Shown: piece after piece, positions 48,072-59,571 of the stretch
How positions within the stretch are numbered: the first letter of the stretch is position 1
Layout: each line of letters starts with the position of its first letter
Assembly (NCBI RefSeq): GCF_025938155.1
Contig: NZ_JAPCZG010000002.1
Span: forward strand, 476,702 to 540,701
Direction: 5' to 3'
Source: Novosphingobium sp. KCTC 2891
Lineage (GTDB): Bacteria > Pseudomonadota > Alphaproteobacteria > Sphingomonadales > Sphingomonadaceae
DNA: 64,000 nt
Notes under the pieces: model-generated
The model's input: only the letters and a program-made list of their open reading frames with translations
What the model was told of the DNA's origin: nothing
Databases searched by the model: none
Program-made: the position numbers and the translations under genes

Positions 48072-49391
48072 TTACGCTTCCGCCTCTGCCGACACCGGCG
48101 CATCGCGGCCAACCAGCAGCTTGTCGATCTTGCGGCCGTCCATGTCGACCACCTCGAAGCGCCAGCCTTGCTCGTGGAAGTGGTCGCCTTCGCCCGGCAG
48201 CCGCTTGAGCACCGACAGCACGTAGCCGGCGGCGGTGGCGTAATCGCGCGCCTCGGGCAGTTCGATGCCCAGCCGGTCGGCCATGGCATCGGCGGGCAGC
48301 GCGCCCGAGATCAGCAGCGAGCCGTCCTCGCGCTCCACCACCATCGGTTCATCGCCCTCGTCGCCGTGAGACACGAAATTGCCGGCGATGGCGGAAAGCA
48401 GGTCCGCGGGGGTGACGATGCCTTCCAGATGGCCATATTCATCATGGACGAGCGCCAAGGCTACCTCTGCCTGCTGGATCACGCGCAGCGCGTCCATCGT
48501 GTCGAGCCGGTCGGGCACGATCACGGGCTTTTTCATCAGGTCGGTCAGCACCACTTTCTGGCCGCGCAGCAGCACGCCCAGCACGTCGCGCACTTTGACC
48601 ACGCCGATGATCCGGTCGGCCGAATCCTCGGCGACGAGCAGCAGCGAATGGGGGCTGTCCTCGATCGCGCTGCGCAGGTCGGCCTCGCTCGCGGTGCTTT
48701 CGATCCAGTGCAGTTCGGTGCGCGGAGTCATCACTTCGCGCACGGGGCGTTCGGCCAGGCGCATCACGCTGGTCATCAGCGCGCGTTCCTCCTCCTCGAT
48801 CACGCCTGATCGCGTCGCCTCGGCGAAGATCATCTGGAGCTCTTCGGCGGTGACTTCCTGGTCGCTGCCGCGGGTGAGGCCGAGCAGCCGGATGATCAGG
48901 CTGGAGGACTTGTCGAGCGCCCAGACGAACGGGGCGGTGATCCGTGCCACGATCGCCATCGGTCGCGAGGCGACCATGGCGATGGGTTCGGCCGCCTTGA
49001 GCGCGAGTTGCTTGGGCACGAGTTCGCCCACGACGAGGCTGAGATAGGTGGTGATCGCGATGACCAGCACGAAGCCGGCATCGTCGGCATATTGCGCGGG
49101 CACGCCCATCGCGGCCAGCCTCTCGCCGGTGGGGCCGCCCAGGCTCGATCCCGAATAGGCGCCGGCGATGATGCCGACGAGCGTGATGCCGATCTGGACG
49201 GTCGAAAGAAATTTCCCGGGGTCGGCGGCCAGCGTCAACGCCATTTTGGCACCACCGCTGCCCGCTTCGGCGGCCACCCTCAGGCGGGCAGGGCGCGCAG
49301 AGACAATCGCCAGTTCCGACATGGAAAACAGGCCGTTGAGGACGACAAGGCCCACGATCACGAAGGCGTCAGGCCAAGGGAAGGGTGTCAC
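48072..49391 (-). CDS. CNNM/CBS-domain protein of the HlyC/CorC (hemolysin-like) family
   Basis: A 439-residue inner-membrane protein: a CNNM (DUF21) membrane domain with four hydrophobic segments (about 1-185), a CBS pair (about 205-325, beginning with VMTPRTEL), and a C-terminal CorC_HlyC domain. Family members act in magnesium or cobalt transport; the hemolysin name is historical. The proposed start is a GTG at 49391. It has no good ribosome site, but TATAAAT (49416-49410) lies just upstream, which suggests a very short leader. An ATG at 49457 would lengthen it by 22 residues. Confidence 0.88.
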   Translation of the reverse strand: MTPFPWPDAFVIVGLVVLNGLFSMSELAIVSARPARLRVAAEAGSGGAKMALTLAADPGKFLSTVQIGITLVGIIAGAYSGSSLGGPTGERLAAMGVPAQYADDAGFVLVIAITTYLSLVVGELVPKQLALKAAEPIAMVASRPMAIVARITAPFVWALDKSSSLIIRLLGLTRGSDQEVTAEELQMIFAEATRSGVIEEEERALMTSVMRLAERPVREVMTPRTELHWIESTASEADLRSAIEDSPHSLLLVAEDSADRIIGVVKVRDVLGVLLRGQKVVLTDLMKKPVIVPDRLDTMDALRVIQQAEVALALVHDEYGHLEGIVTPADLLSAIAGNFVSHGDEGDEPMVVEREDGSLLISGALPADAMADRLGIELPEARDYATAAGYVLSVLKRLPGEGDHFHEQGWRFEVVDMDGRKIDKLLVGRDAPVSAEAEA

Positions 49392-49559
49392 AGAAAGAGC
49401 GACTAGCAGATTTATACGTCCGGGCGAAGGGGGGCATGTCCCCTCTTCACGAACCATTCGGGAACTGTTCAGCCATGTCCGGAGTAATGCTGTGGTTCTG
49501 CACCACGCTTCTCTGCATAAGGGTTGTCGGAAAAGCGATGCTGTTGAAGGGGAATGGCT

Positions 49560-50252
49560 ATGAAGTTTCGTCAGGTTTTCGTCTCGAGTCTGTGCGCCGT
49601 GTCGCTGCTCAGCCTTTCGGCTTGCGTCACCGATCCTAACACGGGTCAGCGCAAGATTTCGCGGACCGCCATCGGCGGCGTCGGCGGCGCGCTGGGCGGC
49701 TATCTGCTGGGCGGCCTGATCGGCGGCAAGACCGGCCGTATCCTGGGCGCGGGCATTGGCGGCGTCGCCGGTGCGGCGGTCGGCTACAACATGGACAAGC
49801 AGATCAAGGAACTGAAGGAACAGACCGCCGGTTCGGGCGTGGACGTGACCCCGGTGGACAACGGTTCGGCGATCCTCGTCAACCTGCCCAACGGCGTGAC
49901 GTTCGACACCGACAGCACGGTGATCAAGCCCACCTTCCGCGATACGCTCGACCGCGTGGCGCAGTCGCTGGCGCAGTATCCCAACTCGCTGATCGACGTT
50001 TACGGGCACACCGATTCGACCGGTTCGGACGCCTACAACCAGTCGCTGTCCGAACGCCGCGCCGGCGCCGTGGCTGCCTACCTCTCCTCGCGCGGCGTCG
50101 CCGCATCGCGCATCCGCAGCCAGGGCTTCGGCGAAAGCCAGCCGGTGGCTTCGAACGCGACCGAGGAGGGCCGCTCGGCCAATCGCCGCGTTGAAATCAA
50201 GATCGTGCCGGTGACGCAGGAAGACGTCGCCGCCGCGCGTCAGGGCCAGTAA
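49560..50252 (+). CDS. OmpA-family lipoprotein with glycine zipper
   Basis: A 230-residue outer-membrane lipoprotein. The lipobox is LSAC (about 19-22). A glycine-zipper region (GGVGGALGGYLLGGLIGG and after, about 38-75) should insert in a membrane. A C-terminal OmpA-like domain (about 115-218, with DVYGHTDSTGSDAYNQSLSE and RSANRRVEI) binds peptidoglycan. The build matches the YiaD/Pal group. I take the second ATG (49560) because GAAGGGG is then nine bases away; the first ATG (49554) is too close to it. Confidence 0.9.
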   Translation: MKFRQVFVSSLCAVSLLSLSACVTDPNTGQRKISRTAIGGVGGALGGYLLGGLIGGKTGRILGAGIGGVAGAAVGYNMDKQIKELKEQTAGSGVDVTPVDNGSAILVNLPNGVTFDTDSTVIKPTFRDTLDRVAQSLAQYPNSLIDVYGHTDSTGSDAYNQSLSERRAGAVAAYLSSRGVAASRIRSQGFGESQPVASNATEEGRSANRRVEIKIVPVTQEDVAAARQGQ

Positions 50253-50285
50253 ACCCGACGGGCATCATGCCCGGACACGCTTGAA

Positions 50286-50329
50286 AAAACGACCGCCAGC
50301 CGGGTTGACCTTCGCGTCACCCGGCTGGC
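50286..50329 (-). terminator. Minus-strand terminator-like hairpin upstream of the broken reductase
   Basis: A perfect 10-bp stem, GCCAGCCGGG (50295-50304) with CCCGGCTGGC (50320-50329), has a further TGA/TCA pairing inside. On the minus strand it is followed after five bases by a run of six T. On the plus strand the A-run precedes it and no T-run follows. It therefore faces transcripts coming from the right, antisense to the reductase. Confidence 0.55.
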
Positions 50330-50357
50330 AACGCATTGGGCGAAGGAGATTTGCCCG

Positions 50358-51353
50358 GTGTCCATCGCGTTTCGTCCCATCAATGGTCGTGCCACCAATC
50401 CGATCGGCCTTGGCTGCATGTCTCTCAGCTGGGCCTATGGCGGCCGTCCGGGCGACGAAGACGGCATCCGGTTGCTCCACCGCGCGATCTAGCTGGGCTA
50501 CGACCATTTCGACACCGCGCGGCTCTATGGCCTGGGCCACAACGAGACGCAGGTGGGCAAGGCGCTGAAGGGCAAGCGCGACAAAGTGTTCCTCGCCTCG
50601 AAAATGGGCATCTTCGCCAGCGGCGAGAAGCGCGGGATCGACTGCGCGCCGGCAACGATCCGCGAAGAGCTGGAAAAGTCGCTTACGCTGCTCCAGACCG
50701 ACCACATCGATCTCTACTATATGCACCGCCGCGATTTTTCGGTGCCGATCGAGGATTCGGTCGGCGCGCTGGCGGACCTGATCAAGGAAGGCAAGATCGG
50801 TGCGATCGGCCTGTCCGAGATGTCGGCCGACACGCTGCGCAAGGCGAGCGCGGTCCATCCCATCGCCGCCATGCAGACCGAATATTCGCCGTGGACGCGG
50901 CAAGCGGAAATCGCGGTGCTGGATGCCTGCCGCGAGGTGGGCACCACGTTTGTCGCGTTCTCGCCCGTGGCGCGCGGCGCGCTGGCGAACGGCGTGGCGG
51001 ATCCCGAAGCGCTGGAGGAGAAGGACATCCGCCGGGCCATGCCGCGCTTCCAAGGTGCAAACTGGGCGCACAACAGGGCGCTGATCGCGGCGTTCAACGC
51101 GCTCGCCGCGCGTGAGGGGGTTGCGCCGGCGCAGCTTTCGCTCGCTTGGGTGCTGTCGCGCGGGGAGCATGTGGTGGCGATCCCCGGCACCGGCAAGATC
51201 GCGCATCTGGAGGAAAACATCGCGCGCTGGGACTGGGAGATTCCCGCCAGCGTGGCAGCCGAGGTCGATGCGCTGATCAACCAGCGGACGGTTGCAGGGC
51301 ATCGCTATGCGGCGGCGATGCAGGCGACCATCGATACCGAGGATTTCGCCTGA
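50358..51353 (+). pseudogene. Aldo/keto reductase interrupted by an in-frame TAG
   Basis: The frame starts at a GTG with AAGGAGAT seven bases upstream and encodes an aldo/keto reductase of about 331 residues, but codon 45 (50490-50492) is TAG. The family has Glu or Asp in this stretch (HRAI-x-LGYDHFDTA), so a single G-to-T change of GAG would explain it. The catalytic set D52, Y57, K82 and H123 all lie after the stop. The first restart codon, GTG at codon 66, would give a protein lacking D52 and Y57. The rest of the frame is intact, so the lesion is recent or is a sequencing error. Confidence 0.85.
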
Positions 51354-51365
51354 ACGGCAGTGGGC

Positions 51366-52142
51366 TCAGGCCAGCTTCTCGGCCCGGTCGGCCAGCCGCG
51401 CGATGGCGGCTGCGTGGATAGCGGGTGCGGTCACGAGCAGGCCGAAGGCGCGCGGATCGCGCTTGTTGTAGCCGAGCGGCTGGCCAAAGGCGTCGCTGAC
51501 GGCGGCGCCAGCCTCGCGCGCGATCAGTGTGGCGGCGGCGATGTCCCATTCGAAGCCCCAGCGTAGCGTGGCCAGCAGGTCCGCGTCGTTCGAAGCGACC
51601 ATGGCGATGCGCAGAGCGATCGAATTGGGCTTGTAGACTAGCGTCAGGTCCTGATCGACCTTCGCCAGGGCGTCGGCGGGCACACGCGCGCCGGCCAGTT
51701 CCTCGCGCGTGCTGGCACGCAGCGGCAGGCCGTTGCGGGTGGCGCCGTGCCCGGCATTGGCGAACCAGAACTCGTCGCGCGCGGGCGCGCTCATCACGCC
51801 GATCAGCGGGCGCCCCGCCGAAACCAGCGCGACCGACACGCACCAGCCGGGCTGCGCGCGAATAAAATCGCGGGTGCCGTCGATGGGATCGACCAGCCAG
51901 CACAGGCCGCGGTCCAGCCGTTCTGGATGATCGACGGTTTCCTCGGACAGCCATCCCGCCGATGGCAGCAGGGCGCCCAGCTCGCGCTTCAGGAACGTAT
52001 CGACCGCGATGTCGGCCTCGCACACCGGACTGCCGGGAACTTTTTCCCACACTTCCAGTGCATGGCCGTGGCCGGGCCACCGCGCCAGGGCCATCCGGCC
52101 GGCTTCGCGCACGATATCTTCGAGGCGATCGTAATCGAGCAT
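51366..52142 (-). CDS. Inositol monophosphatase-family phosphatase
   Basis: A 258-residue metal-dependent phosphatase of the IMPase fold. The signatures SEET (metal Glu), DPIDGTRDF (catalytic DPxDGT) and EWDIAAATLIAREAG (WDxAA) are all present. Family options are histidinol-phosphatase HisN, CysQ (3',5'-bisphosphate nucleotidase) or a suhB-like enzyme; I cannot decide from sequence alone. The start is ATG 52142 with AGCAGGA close upstream. It converges on the broken reductase with only 12 bases between and no terminator there. Confidence 0.88.
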   Translation of the reverse strand: MLDYDRLEDIVREAGRMALARWPGHGHALEVWEKVPGSPVCEADIAVDTFLKRELGALLPSAGWLSEETVDHPERLDRGLCWLVDPIDGTRDFIRAQPGWCVSVALVSAGRPLIGVMSAPARDEFWFANAGHGATRNGLPLRASTREELAGARVPADALAKVDQDLTLVYKPNSIALRIAMVASNDADLLATLRWGFEWDIAAATLIAREAGAAVSDAFGQPLGYNKRDPRAFGLLVTAPAIHAAAIARLADRAEKLA

Positions 52143-52393
52143 ATCCTGCTGCGATGCGGGAAGCGGAGGCACTGCGCAAGGGGGCAAGAATGTGCACTTT
52201 GGTCTAATGCGGGGGCTTCCGCGCAGGCCCGATTTGATCATTCGTATGCGTGGCGCGGCAACGTCACCCCCTGCTCTTTGCCTTAGCAGTGCGATGACGC
52301 CCCTTTTCAATGGTGGAACCGTGTGCTTAAGGCGGCGCGACTCATGGGCCCCCTCGCCCTTTCCTCCCACACTTTTCCAAGCGGGGAACTTGC

Positions 52394-53593
<1,200 letters not shown>

Positions 53594-53596
53594 ACC

Positions 53597-54481
53597 ATGT
53601 CGATTCTCATCAACAAGAACACCAAGGTCATCACCCAGGGCATGACCGGCAAGACGGGTGCCTTCCACACCCAGGCGGCACTTGACTACGGCACCCAGAT
53701 GGTTGCCGGCGTCACCCCGGGCAAGGGCGGCACCACCCACATCGGCCTGCCCCAGTACGACACCGTGGCTGAAGCCAAGGCTGTGACCGGCGCGACCGCA
53801 TCGTGCATCTACGTTCCGCCTCCGGGCGCGGCCGATGCCATCCTCGAGGCGATCGACGCCGAGATGGAACTGATCGTGTGCATCACCGAAGGCATCCCGG
53901 TGCTCGACATGGTCCGCGTGAAGCGCGCCCTTTCGGGCAGCAAGTCGCGCCTGATCGGCCCGAACTGCCCCGGCGTGCTGACGCCGAACGAGTGCAAGAT
54001 CGGCATCATGCCGGGCAGCATCTTCAAGAAGGGCAGCGTTGGCGTCGTCTCGCGCTCGGGCACGCTGACCTATGAAGCCGTGTTCCAGACCTCGAACATC
54101 GGCCTTGGCCAGACCACCGCGGTCGGCATCGGCGGTGACCCGGTCAACGGCACGAACTTCATCGACGTGCTCGAACTGTTCCTGGCCGACGACGAGACCA
54201 AGTCGATCATCATGATCGGCGAAATCGGCGGCGACGCCGAAGAGCAGGCCGCGCAGTTCCTGATCGACGAGGCCAAGCGTGGCCGCAAGAAGCCGATGGC
54301 CGGCTTCATCGCGGGCCGCTCGGCTCCTCCGGGACGCCGCATGGGCCACGCCGGCGCGATCGTCTCGGGCGGCAAGGGCGATGCGGACAGCAAGATCGCT
54401 GCGATGGAAGCCGCGGGCATCCGCGTCAGCCCCTCGCCGTCGCTGCTCGGTGAAACGCTGGCGGAAGTGCTGAAGGGCTGA
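53597..54481 (+). CDS. sucD: Succinyl-CoA ligase alpha subunit
   Basis: Alpha chain of succinyl-CoA synthetase, 294 residues. The CoA-binding N-terminus has [15 protein letters not shown], and the active-site phosphohistidine is H251 in [22 protein letters not shown] is conserved. It starts three bases after sucC with a distant GAAGG, so it is probably coupled to it. A strong terminator follows. Confidence 0.97.
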   Translation: MSILINKNTKVITQGMTGKTGAFHTQAALDYGTQMVAGVTPGKGGTTHIGLPQYDTVAEAKAVTGATASCIYVPPPGAADAILEAIDAEMELIVCITEGIPVLDMVRVKRALSGSKSRLIGPNCPGVLTPNECKIGIMPGSIFKKGSVGVVSRSGTLTYEAVFQTSNIGLGQTTAVGIGGDPVNGTNFIDVLELFLADDETKSIIMIGEIGGDAEEQAAQFLIDEAKRGRKKPMAGFIAGRSAPPGRRMGHAGAIVSGGKGDADSKIAAMEAAGIRVSPSPSLLGETLAEVLKG

Positions 54482-54503
54482 TCCCTTCGCATCCTGCGAC
54501 AAG

Positions 54504-54540
54504 AAAAAGGGGCCGGAGGGGAAACCTTCCGGCCCTTTTT
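54504..54540. terminator. Terminator of sucCD
   Basis: A long stem (GGGCCGGA with TCCGGCCC, extended by A/T pairs) is capped by a GAAA tetraloop closed by G-C pairs and ends in TTTTT. The A-run on the other side lets it also stop the converging pccR transcript. Confidence 0.92.
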
Positions 54541-54572
54541 CTATGGTGCAGGTGAGGGATGGCTTTGCGGAC

Positions 54573-55982
54573 CTACCCGTCGACGATCTGGTAGGGCACC
54601 AGGTCGCGTTGGCTCGGATCGACGTCGATGGCCTTGTCGCTGGGTGGAAACGCGCGCTGGTCGCAGCGGTCGCGGGGGCAGATGCGGCAACTGGCGCCGA
54701 TGCGGGTGACGGCATCGTCGTTTTTCAGGTTCAGTCCGTCGGCATAGACGAACTCGTCGGCCAGCGCCGCCTCGCAGCCCAGCGCCACGGCATAGCGGCG
54801 CGGCGGGCGGTAATAGCTGCCCGAAGGCTTCACCAATCCCTTGGCGATCGAGACATAGCGGATGCCATCGGGCATTTCGGCCAGCTGCACGTGAATGCGG
54901 TCGGGAATGGCCACCGCCTCGTGCACGATCCACAAGGGGCAGGCGCCGCCGAAGCGGCCGAACTGCAGGCGCGTGGCGGAGTGGCGCTTGGTGATGTTGC
55001 CGGCCATGTCCACCCGGCAGAAAAACACGGGGATGCCGCGCGCCTGCGGGCGTTGCAGCGTGGAGAGGCGGTGGCAGCACTGCTCGAAGCTGGTGTGGAA
55101 CAGCTGGCGTAGTCGATCGATGTCGTGCCGCAGATGCCGCGCCGCGCTGCGGAAGCGTTCGTAAGGCATCAGCAGCGCGCCGGCGGCATAGTTGCCCAGC
55201 CCTACCGTCAGCAGGTGGCGCGCGGCTTCGCTCTGGAGCGGGGCCTGCGCCACGATTTCGGCAATCTGGTTCGACAGCGCGAGCGCGGCGACCTGATAGG
55301 CCAACTGGAAGCGACCCGATTCGATCGGCTGGGTCGAATCGAGCTGGATGTGCCGGCTGACCGCGTCGAACCGCCGCAGCGGGCCGCCGCTGCGCCATTC
55401 GATGGTCACGCCCTCGCGCCGCAGCCACTGCTGCATCGATTGCACGCGCGGGCTGGCTTCCTCGCCCGCGATTTCCACCGCCAGGCGTTCGGCGTCGCGG
55501 TCGATGCGGTCGACGTAGTTGTTGGCGAGGTGGAACCAGTCGCGCACTTCCTCCCACGGCAGGCGGCCCCCGGCGGCCAGGCTCGCGCCGATGGTTTCGT
55601 CCATCATTTCAAGCCGCTGGCGGTTGCGCGCGTGGAGCGCGTGGAGCTGGGTGAACGCCTGCGCGAAAGCGGGAAACTGCCGTGCGAGACGCTCTGCCTG
55701 TTCGGATGGCACCGTGCCCGAAAGCTCGGGATCGGCCAGCGCCTCACGCAGGGCTTCGACGATCGTGTCCGACCCGGTGGGGGCAAGGTTGGCCCAGTCC
55801 ACCGGGAAGGCCGCTGCCAGCGCATCGGCGAGGGCCGGGGTCAGGTGGCGCTCGTCGTTCTCCAGCTGCGACAGATAGGAGGCGCTGATGCCCAGCGTGG
55901 CCGCCATCTCGGCCTGCCGCAGCCCTCGCCTTTGTCGCAGGATGCGCAGCGGCTCACCCGCAAAGATCCGCCTGTTCACCAT
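54573..55982 (-). CDS. pccR: ScfR-family transcriptional regulator, PccR-like
   Basis: A 469-residue regulator with an N-terminal XRE helix-turn-helix (about 8-62, ILRQRRGLRQAEMAATLGIS...SYLSQLEN), an IrrE-like DUF955 middle region without the usual HExxH, and the C-terminal DUF2083 domain with a cysteine cluster (CRICPRDRCDQR). This is the short-chain fatty acyl-CoA regulator family that includes RamB of Corynebacterium and PccR of Rhodobacter, the latter controlling pccB. Here it faces pccB directly. The start is the ATG at 55982; the operator motifs begin 14 bases upstream. Confidence 0.9.
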   Translation of the reverse strand: MVNRRIFAGEPLRILRQRRGLRQAEMAATLGISASYLSQLENDERHLTPALADALAAAFPVDWANLAPTGSDTIVEALREALADPELSGTVPSEQAERLARQFPAFAQAFTQLHALHARNRQRLEMMDETIGASLAAGGRLPWEEVRDWFHLANNYVDRIDRDAERLAVEIAGEEASPRVQSMQQWLRREGVTIEWRSGGPLRRFDAVSRHIQLDSTQPIESGRFQLAYQVAALALSNQIAEIVAQAPLQSEAARHLLTVGLGNYAAGALLMPYERFRSAARHLRHDIDRLRQLFHTSFEQCCHRLSTLQRPQARGIPVFFCRVDMAGNITKRHSATRLQFGRFGGACPLWIVHEAVAIPDRIHVQLAEMPDGIRYVSIAKGLVKPSGSYYRPPRRYAVALGCEAALADEFVYADGLNLKNDDAVTRIGASCRICPRDRCDQRAFPPSDKAIDVDPSQRDLVPYQIVDG

Positions 55983-55995
55983 ATTGCGACGGTAG

Positions 55996-56026
55996 TTTGC
56001 AAAGTCCGGCTTTGCAACTTTGCAAA
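55996..56026. promoter_or_regulatory. Cluster of TTTGCAAA operators between pccR and pccB
   Basis: Perfect palindromes TTTGCAAA lie at 55996-56003 and 56019-56026, with a one-mismatch copy, TTTGCAAC, at 56011-56018 directly adjoining the last. TTTGCAAA is the core of RamB/PccR-type sites. The position, next to the pccR start and about 70 bases from pccB, suits autoregulation plus control of pccB. Confidence 0.75.
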
Positions 56027-56094
56027 ATTGCATTGGACAGGCCCACTGCAATCCGGCAACCGGCGCCGATTGCGTCTAGTTTGGGGCACAGGAT

Positions 56095-57621
<1,527 letters not shown>

Positions 57622-57713
57622 AGGCGCGGGGCCTCTCGCTTGCGCGAGGGGACGCGGGGGACGGTCGGGCCTAGACGAGCGGCCTGACCAGTCCCTCCCT
57701 TGAAGGATCAGAC

Positions 57714-58901
57714 ATGACCACGCTTTCCGACATCTACATCGTTTCCGGCGCCCGTACCGCGATCGGCTCGTTCGGCGGCAGCCTTGCCTCGCTGCGCCCG
57801 GCCGAACTGGGCACGATTGCGATCAAGGCCGCGATCGAGCGCGCCGGGATCACCCCGGACAAGGTGCAGAACGTGGTGATCGGCACCGTCGTCGCCAGCC
57901 AGCCCAAGGACGTCTACGTCAGCCGCGTCGCCGCGGTGAACGCGGGCATCCCGATCGAGGCGCCCGCGATGAACGTCAACCGCCTGTGCGGTTCGGGCCT
58001 CCAGGCGATCGTCTCGGCCGCGCAGGGCATCGCGCTCGGCGAGCAGGACATTGCGGTTGCCGGCGGCGCCGAATCGATGTCGAACGCGCCGCACATGATC
58101 CTGACCGCGCGCAACGGCCAGAAGATGGGCGACCAGGTGCTGCTCGACGCCATGATGGGCGCGCTGCACGATCCGTTCGAAGGCATGCACATGGGCGTCA
58201 CGGCCGAGAACGTGGCCGAGCAGTGCCAGGTCACGCGTGAGCAGCAGGACGCGCTGGCGGTCGAAAGCCACAAGCGCGCGGCCGCGGCCGTCGCGGCGGG
58301 CTACTTCAAGGACCAGATCGTTCCGGTCGAGATCAAGACCCGCAAGGGCGTGACCGTGTTCGACACCGACGAGCATTTCCGCGCCGACGCCACGCTCGAA
58401 TCGATGGCCGGCCTGCGCCCGGTGTTCAAGAAGGACGGCACCGTCACGGCGGGCAATGCGTCCGGGCTCAACGACGGCGCGGGCGCGGTCGTGCTGGCGA
58501 GCGGCAAGGCCGTGGCCGAGCAGGGCCTCAAGCCGCTGGCGAAGATCCTCTCCTGGGGCCACGCCGGCGTCGAGCCGAACGTGATGGGCCTTGGCCCGGT
58601 CAAGGCGGTTCCGGTGGCGCTGGAGCGCGCTGGCCTGACGCTCGCGCAGATCGACGTGATCGAGGCGAACGAGGCTTTCGCCGCGCAGGCTTGCGGTGTC
58701 GCCAAGGAACTGGGCTTCGATCCGGCCAAGACCAACCCGAACGGTTCGGGCATCAGCCTTGGCCACCCGATCGGCGCGACTGGCGCGATCCTGACGGTCA
58801 AGACGGTCTATGAATTGCAGCGCACGGGCGGCCGTTACGGCCTGATCACGATGTGCATCGGCGGCGGCCAGGGCATCGCCATGGTTATCGAACGCGTGTG
58901 A
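57714..58901 (+). CDS. Acetyl-CoA C-acyltransferase (thiolase)
   Basis: Degradative/biosynthetic thiolase, 395 residues. The acyl-carrying cysteine is C92 in NRLCGSGLQ. The later catalytic residues are in GHPIGATG and CIGGGQG, and NEAFAAQ is present. The acetoacetyl-CoA thiolase (PhaA/AtoB) type fits best. It lies 92 bases after pccB inside the propionyl-CoA module, so it may also cleave 3-ketovaleryl-CoA to propionyl-CoA and acetyl-CoA. GAAGGA lies upstream. Confidence 0.93.
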   Translation: MTTLSDIYIVSGARTAIGSFGGSLASLRPAELGTIAIKAAIERAGITPDKVQNVVIGTVVASQPKDVYVSRVAAVNAGIPIEAPAMNVNRLCGSGLQAIVSAAQGIALGEQDIAVAGGAESMSNAPHMILTARNGQKMGDQVLLDAMMGALHDPFEGMHMGVTAENVAEQCQVTREQQDALAVESHKRAAAAVAAGYFKDQIVPVEIKTRKGVTVFDTDEHFRADATLESMAGLRPVFKKDGTVTAGNASGLNDGAGAVVLASGKAVAEQGLKPLAKILSWGHAGVEPNVMGLGPVKAVPVALERAGLTLAQIDVIEANEAFAAQACGVAKELGFDPAKTNPNGSGISLGHPIGATGAILTVKTVYELQRTGGRYGLITMCIGGGQGIAMVIERV

Positions 58902-58920
58902 TGAAACTGCGGTCCTCGAT

Positions 58921-58967
58921 CCTCCCCTGCAAGGGGACGGGGACCACCCGCAGGGCGGCGGAGGGGT
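58921..58967. repeat. Intergenic palindromic repeat, sphingomonad type
   Basis: A GC-rich element begins CCTCCCCTGCAAGGGG and ends GGCGGAGGGGT. CCTCC pairs with GGAGG at the ends, and CCCCT/AGGGG forms a small inner hairpin; CCCTGC can instead pair with GCAGGG further on. It resembles dispersed extragenic repeats I know from sphingomonad genomes. Only this copy is in the window. Confidence 0.45.
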
Positions 58968-59010
58968 ATCGCCTCGCCGCTGCCCCGTTCGCTGGGCAAG
59001 GGAGATGACG

Positions 59011-59451
59011 ATGAAGCTGGGACGGTTGAACCACGTTGGCGTCGCAACGCCGGATCTCGACGCATCGATCGCGTACTATCGCGACGTGATGGGCGCGACC
59101 GACATCACCGAGCCTTTCGTGCTGGAAAGCCAGCAGGTCCGTGTGGCCTTCGTGAACACCCCCGGCGAGAACGGCACGGCAGGCACGCAGATCGAGCTGA
59201 TCCAGCCGACCGTGCCGGATTCGGCCGTGGGCAAGTGGCTCGAGCGCAACCCGCTCGGCGGCCAGCACCACCTCTGCTACGAAGTGCCCGACATCCATGA
59301 GGCGAAGGCCTGGTTCGAGGCCAAGGGCAAGAAGGTGCTGGGCGAGCCCCGCATCGGCGCGCACGGCACGCTGATCTTCTTCGTCCACCCCAAGGACATG
59401 GGCGGGCAGCTCACCGAGATCATGGAAACGCCCAAGGGGGCGCATCACTGA
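59011..59451 (+). CDS. mce: Methylmalonyl-CoA epimerase
   Basis: A 146-residue glyoxalase-fold metal enzyme that interconverts the D and L forms of methylmalonyl-CoA. The metal ligands include H8 in LNHVGVAT, H in GGQHHLCYEV, and Glu in LTEIME. I choose the ATG at 59011 because AAGGGAG is then six bases upstream; an ATG at 59005 is too close. It lies between the thiolase and the mutase, exactly where the pathway needs it. Confidence 0.95.
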   Translation: MKLGRLNHVGVATPDLDASIAYYRDVMGATDITEPFVLESQQVRVAFVNTPGENGTAGTQIELIQPTVPDSAVGKWLERNPLGGQHHLCYEVPDIHEAKAWFEAKGKKVLGEPRIGAHGTLIFFVHPKDMGGQLTEIMETPKGAHH

Positions 59452-59468
59452 TCCAGCGGGAACCGTTA

Positions 59469-59548
59469 CCCTGAACCTGTTCAGGGTTGATCGCGCCTTC
59501 GGGTGCGGCGGTTCGGAAGGCGAAATGGTTGCTGAAACGAGTTCAGCA
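59469..59548. repeat. Two-hairpin intergenic repeat before the mutase gene
   Basis: The 120-base gap holds CCCTGAA-CCTG-TTCAGGG (59469-59486) and TGCTGAA-ACGAG-TTCAGCA (59530-59548). Both stems share a CTGAA/TTCAG core in opposite settings. This looks like a dispersed repeat pair common in sphingomonad intergenic DNA and is not a classic terminator, since there is no T-run. Confidence 0.5.
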
Positions 59549-59571
59549 CGACGAGCGTGTGAGATGGTGGA

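Noticed and set aside
49440..49500. GGAAC-type general stress (EcfG) promoter before the OmpA gene
   Set aside because: GGAAC is present near 49461, but no CGTT-like -10 lies at the expected spacing.
50490..50492. TAG as a recoded amino acid such as pyrrolysine in the reductase
   Set aside because: Nothing in the window supports a pyrrolysine system, the family has a plain Glu or Asp region there, and a one-base nonsense change explains it.
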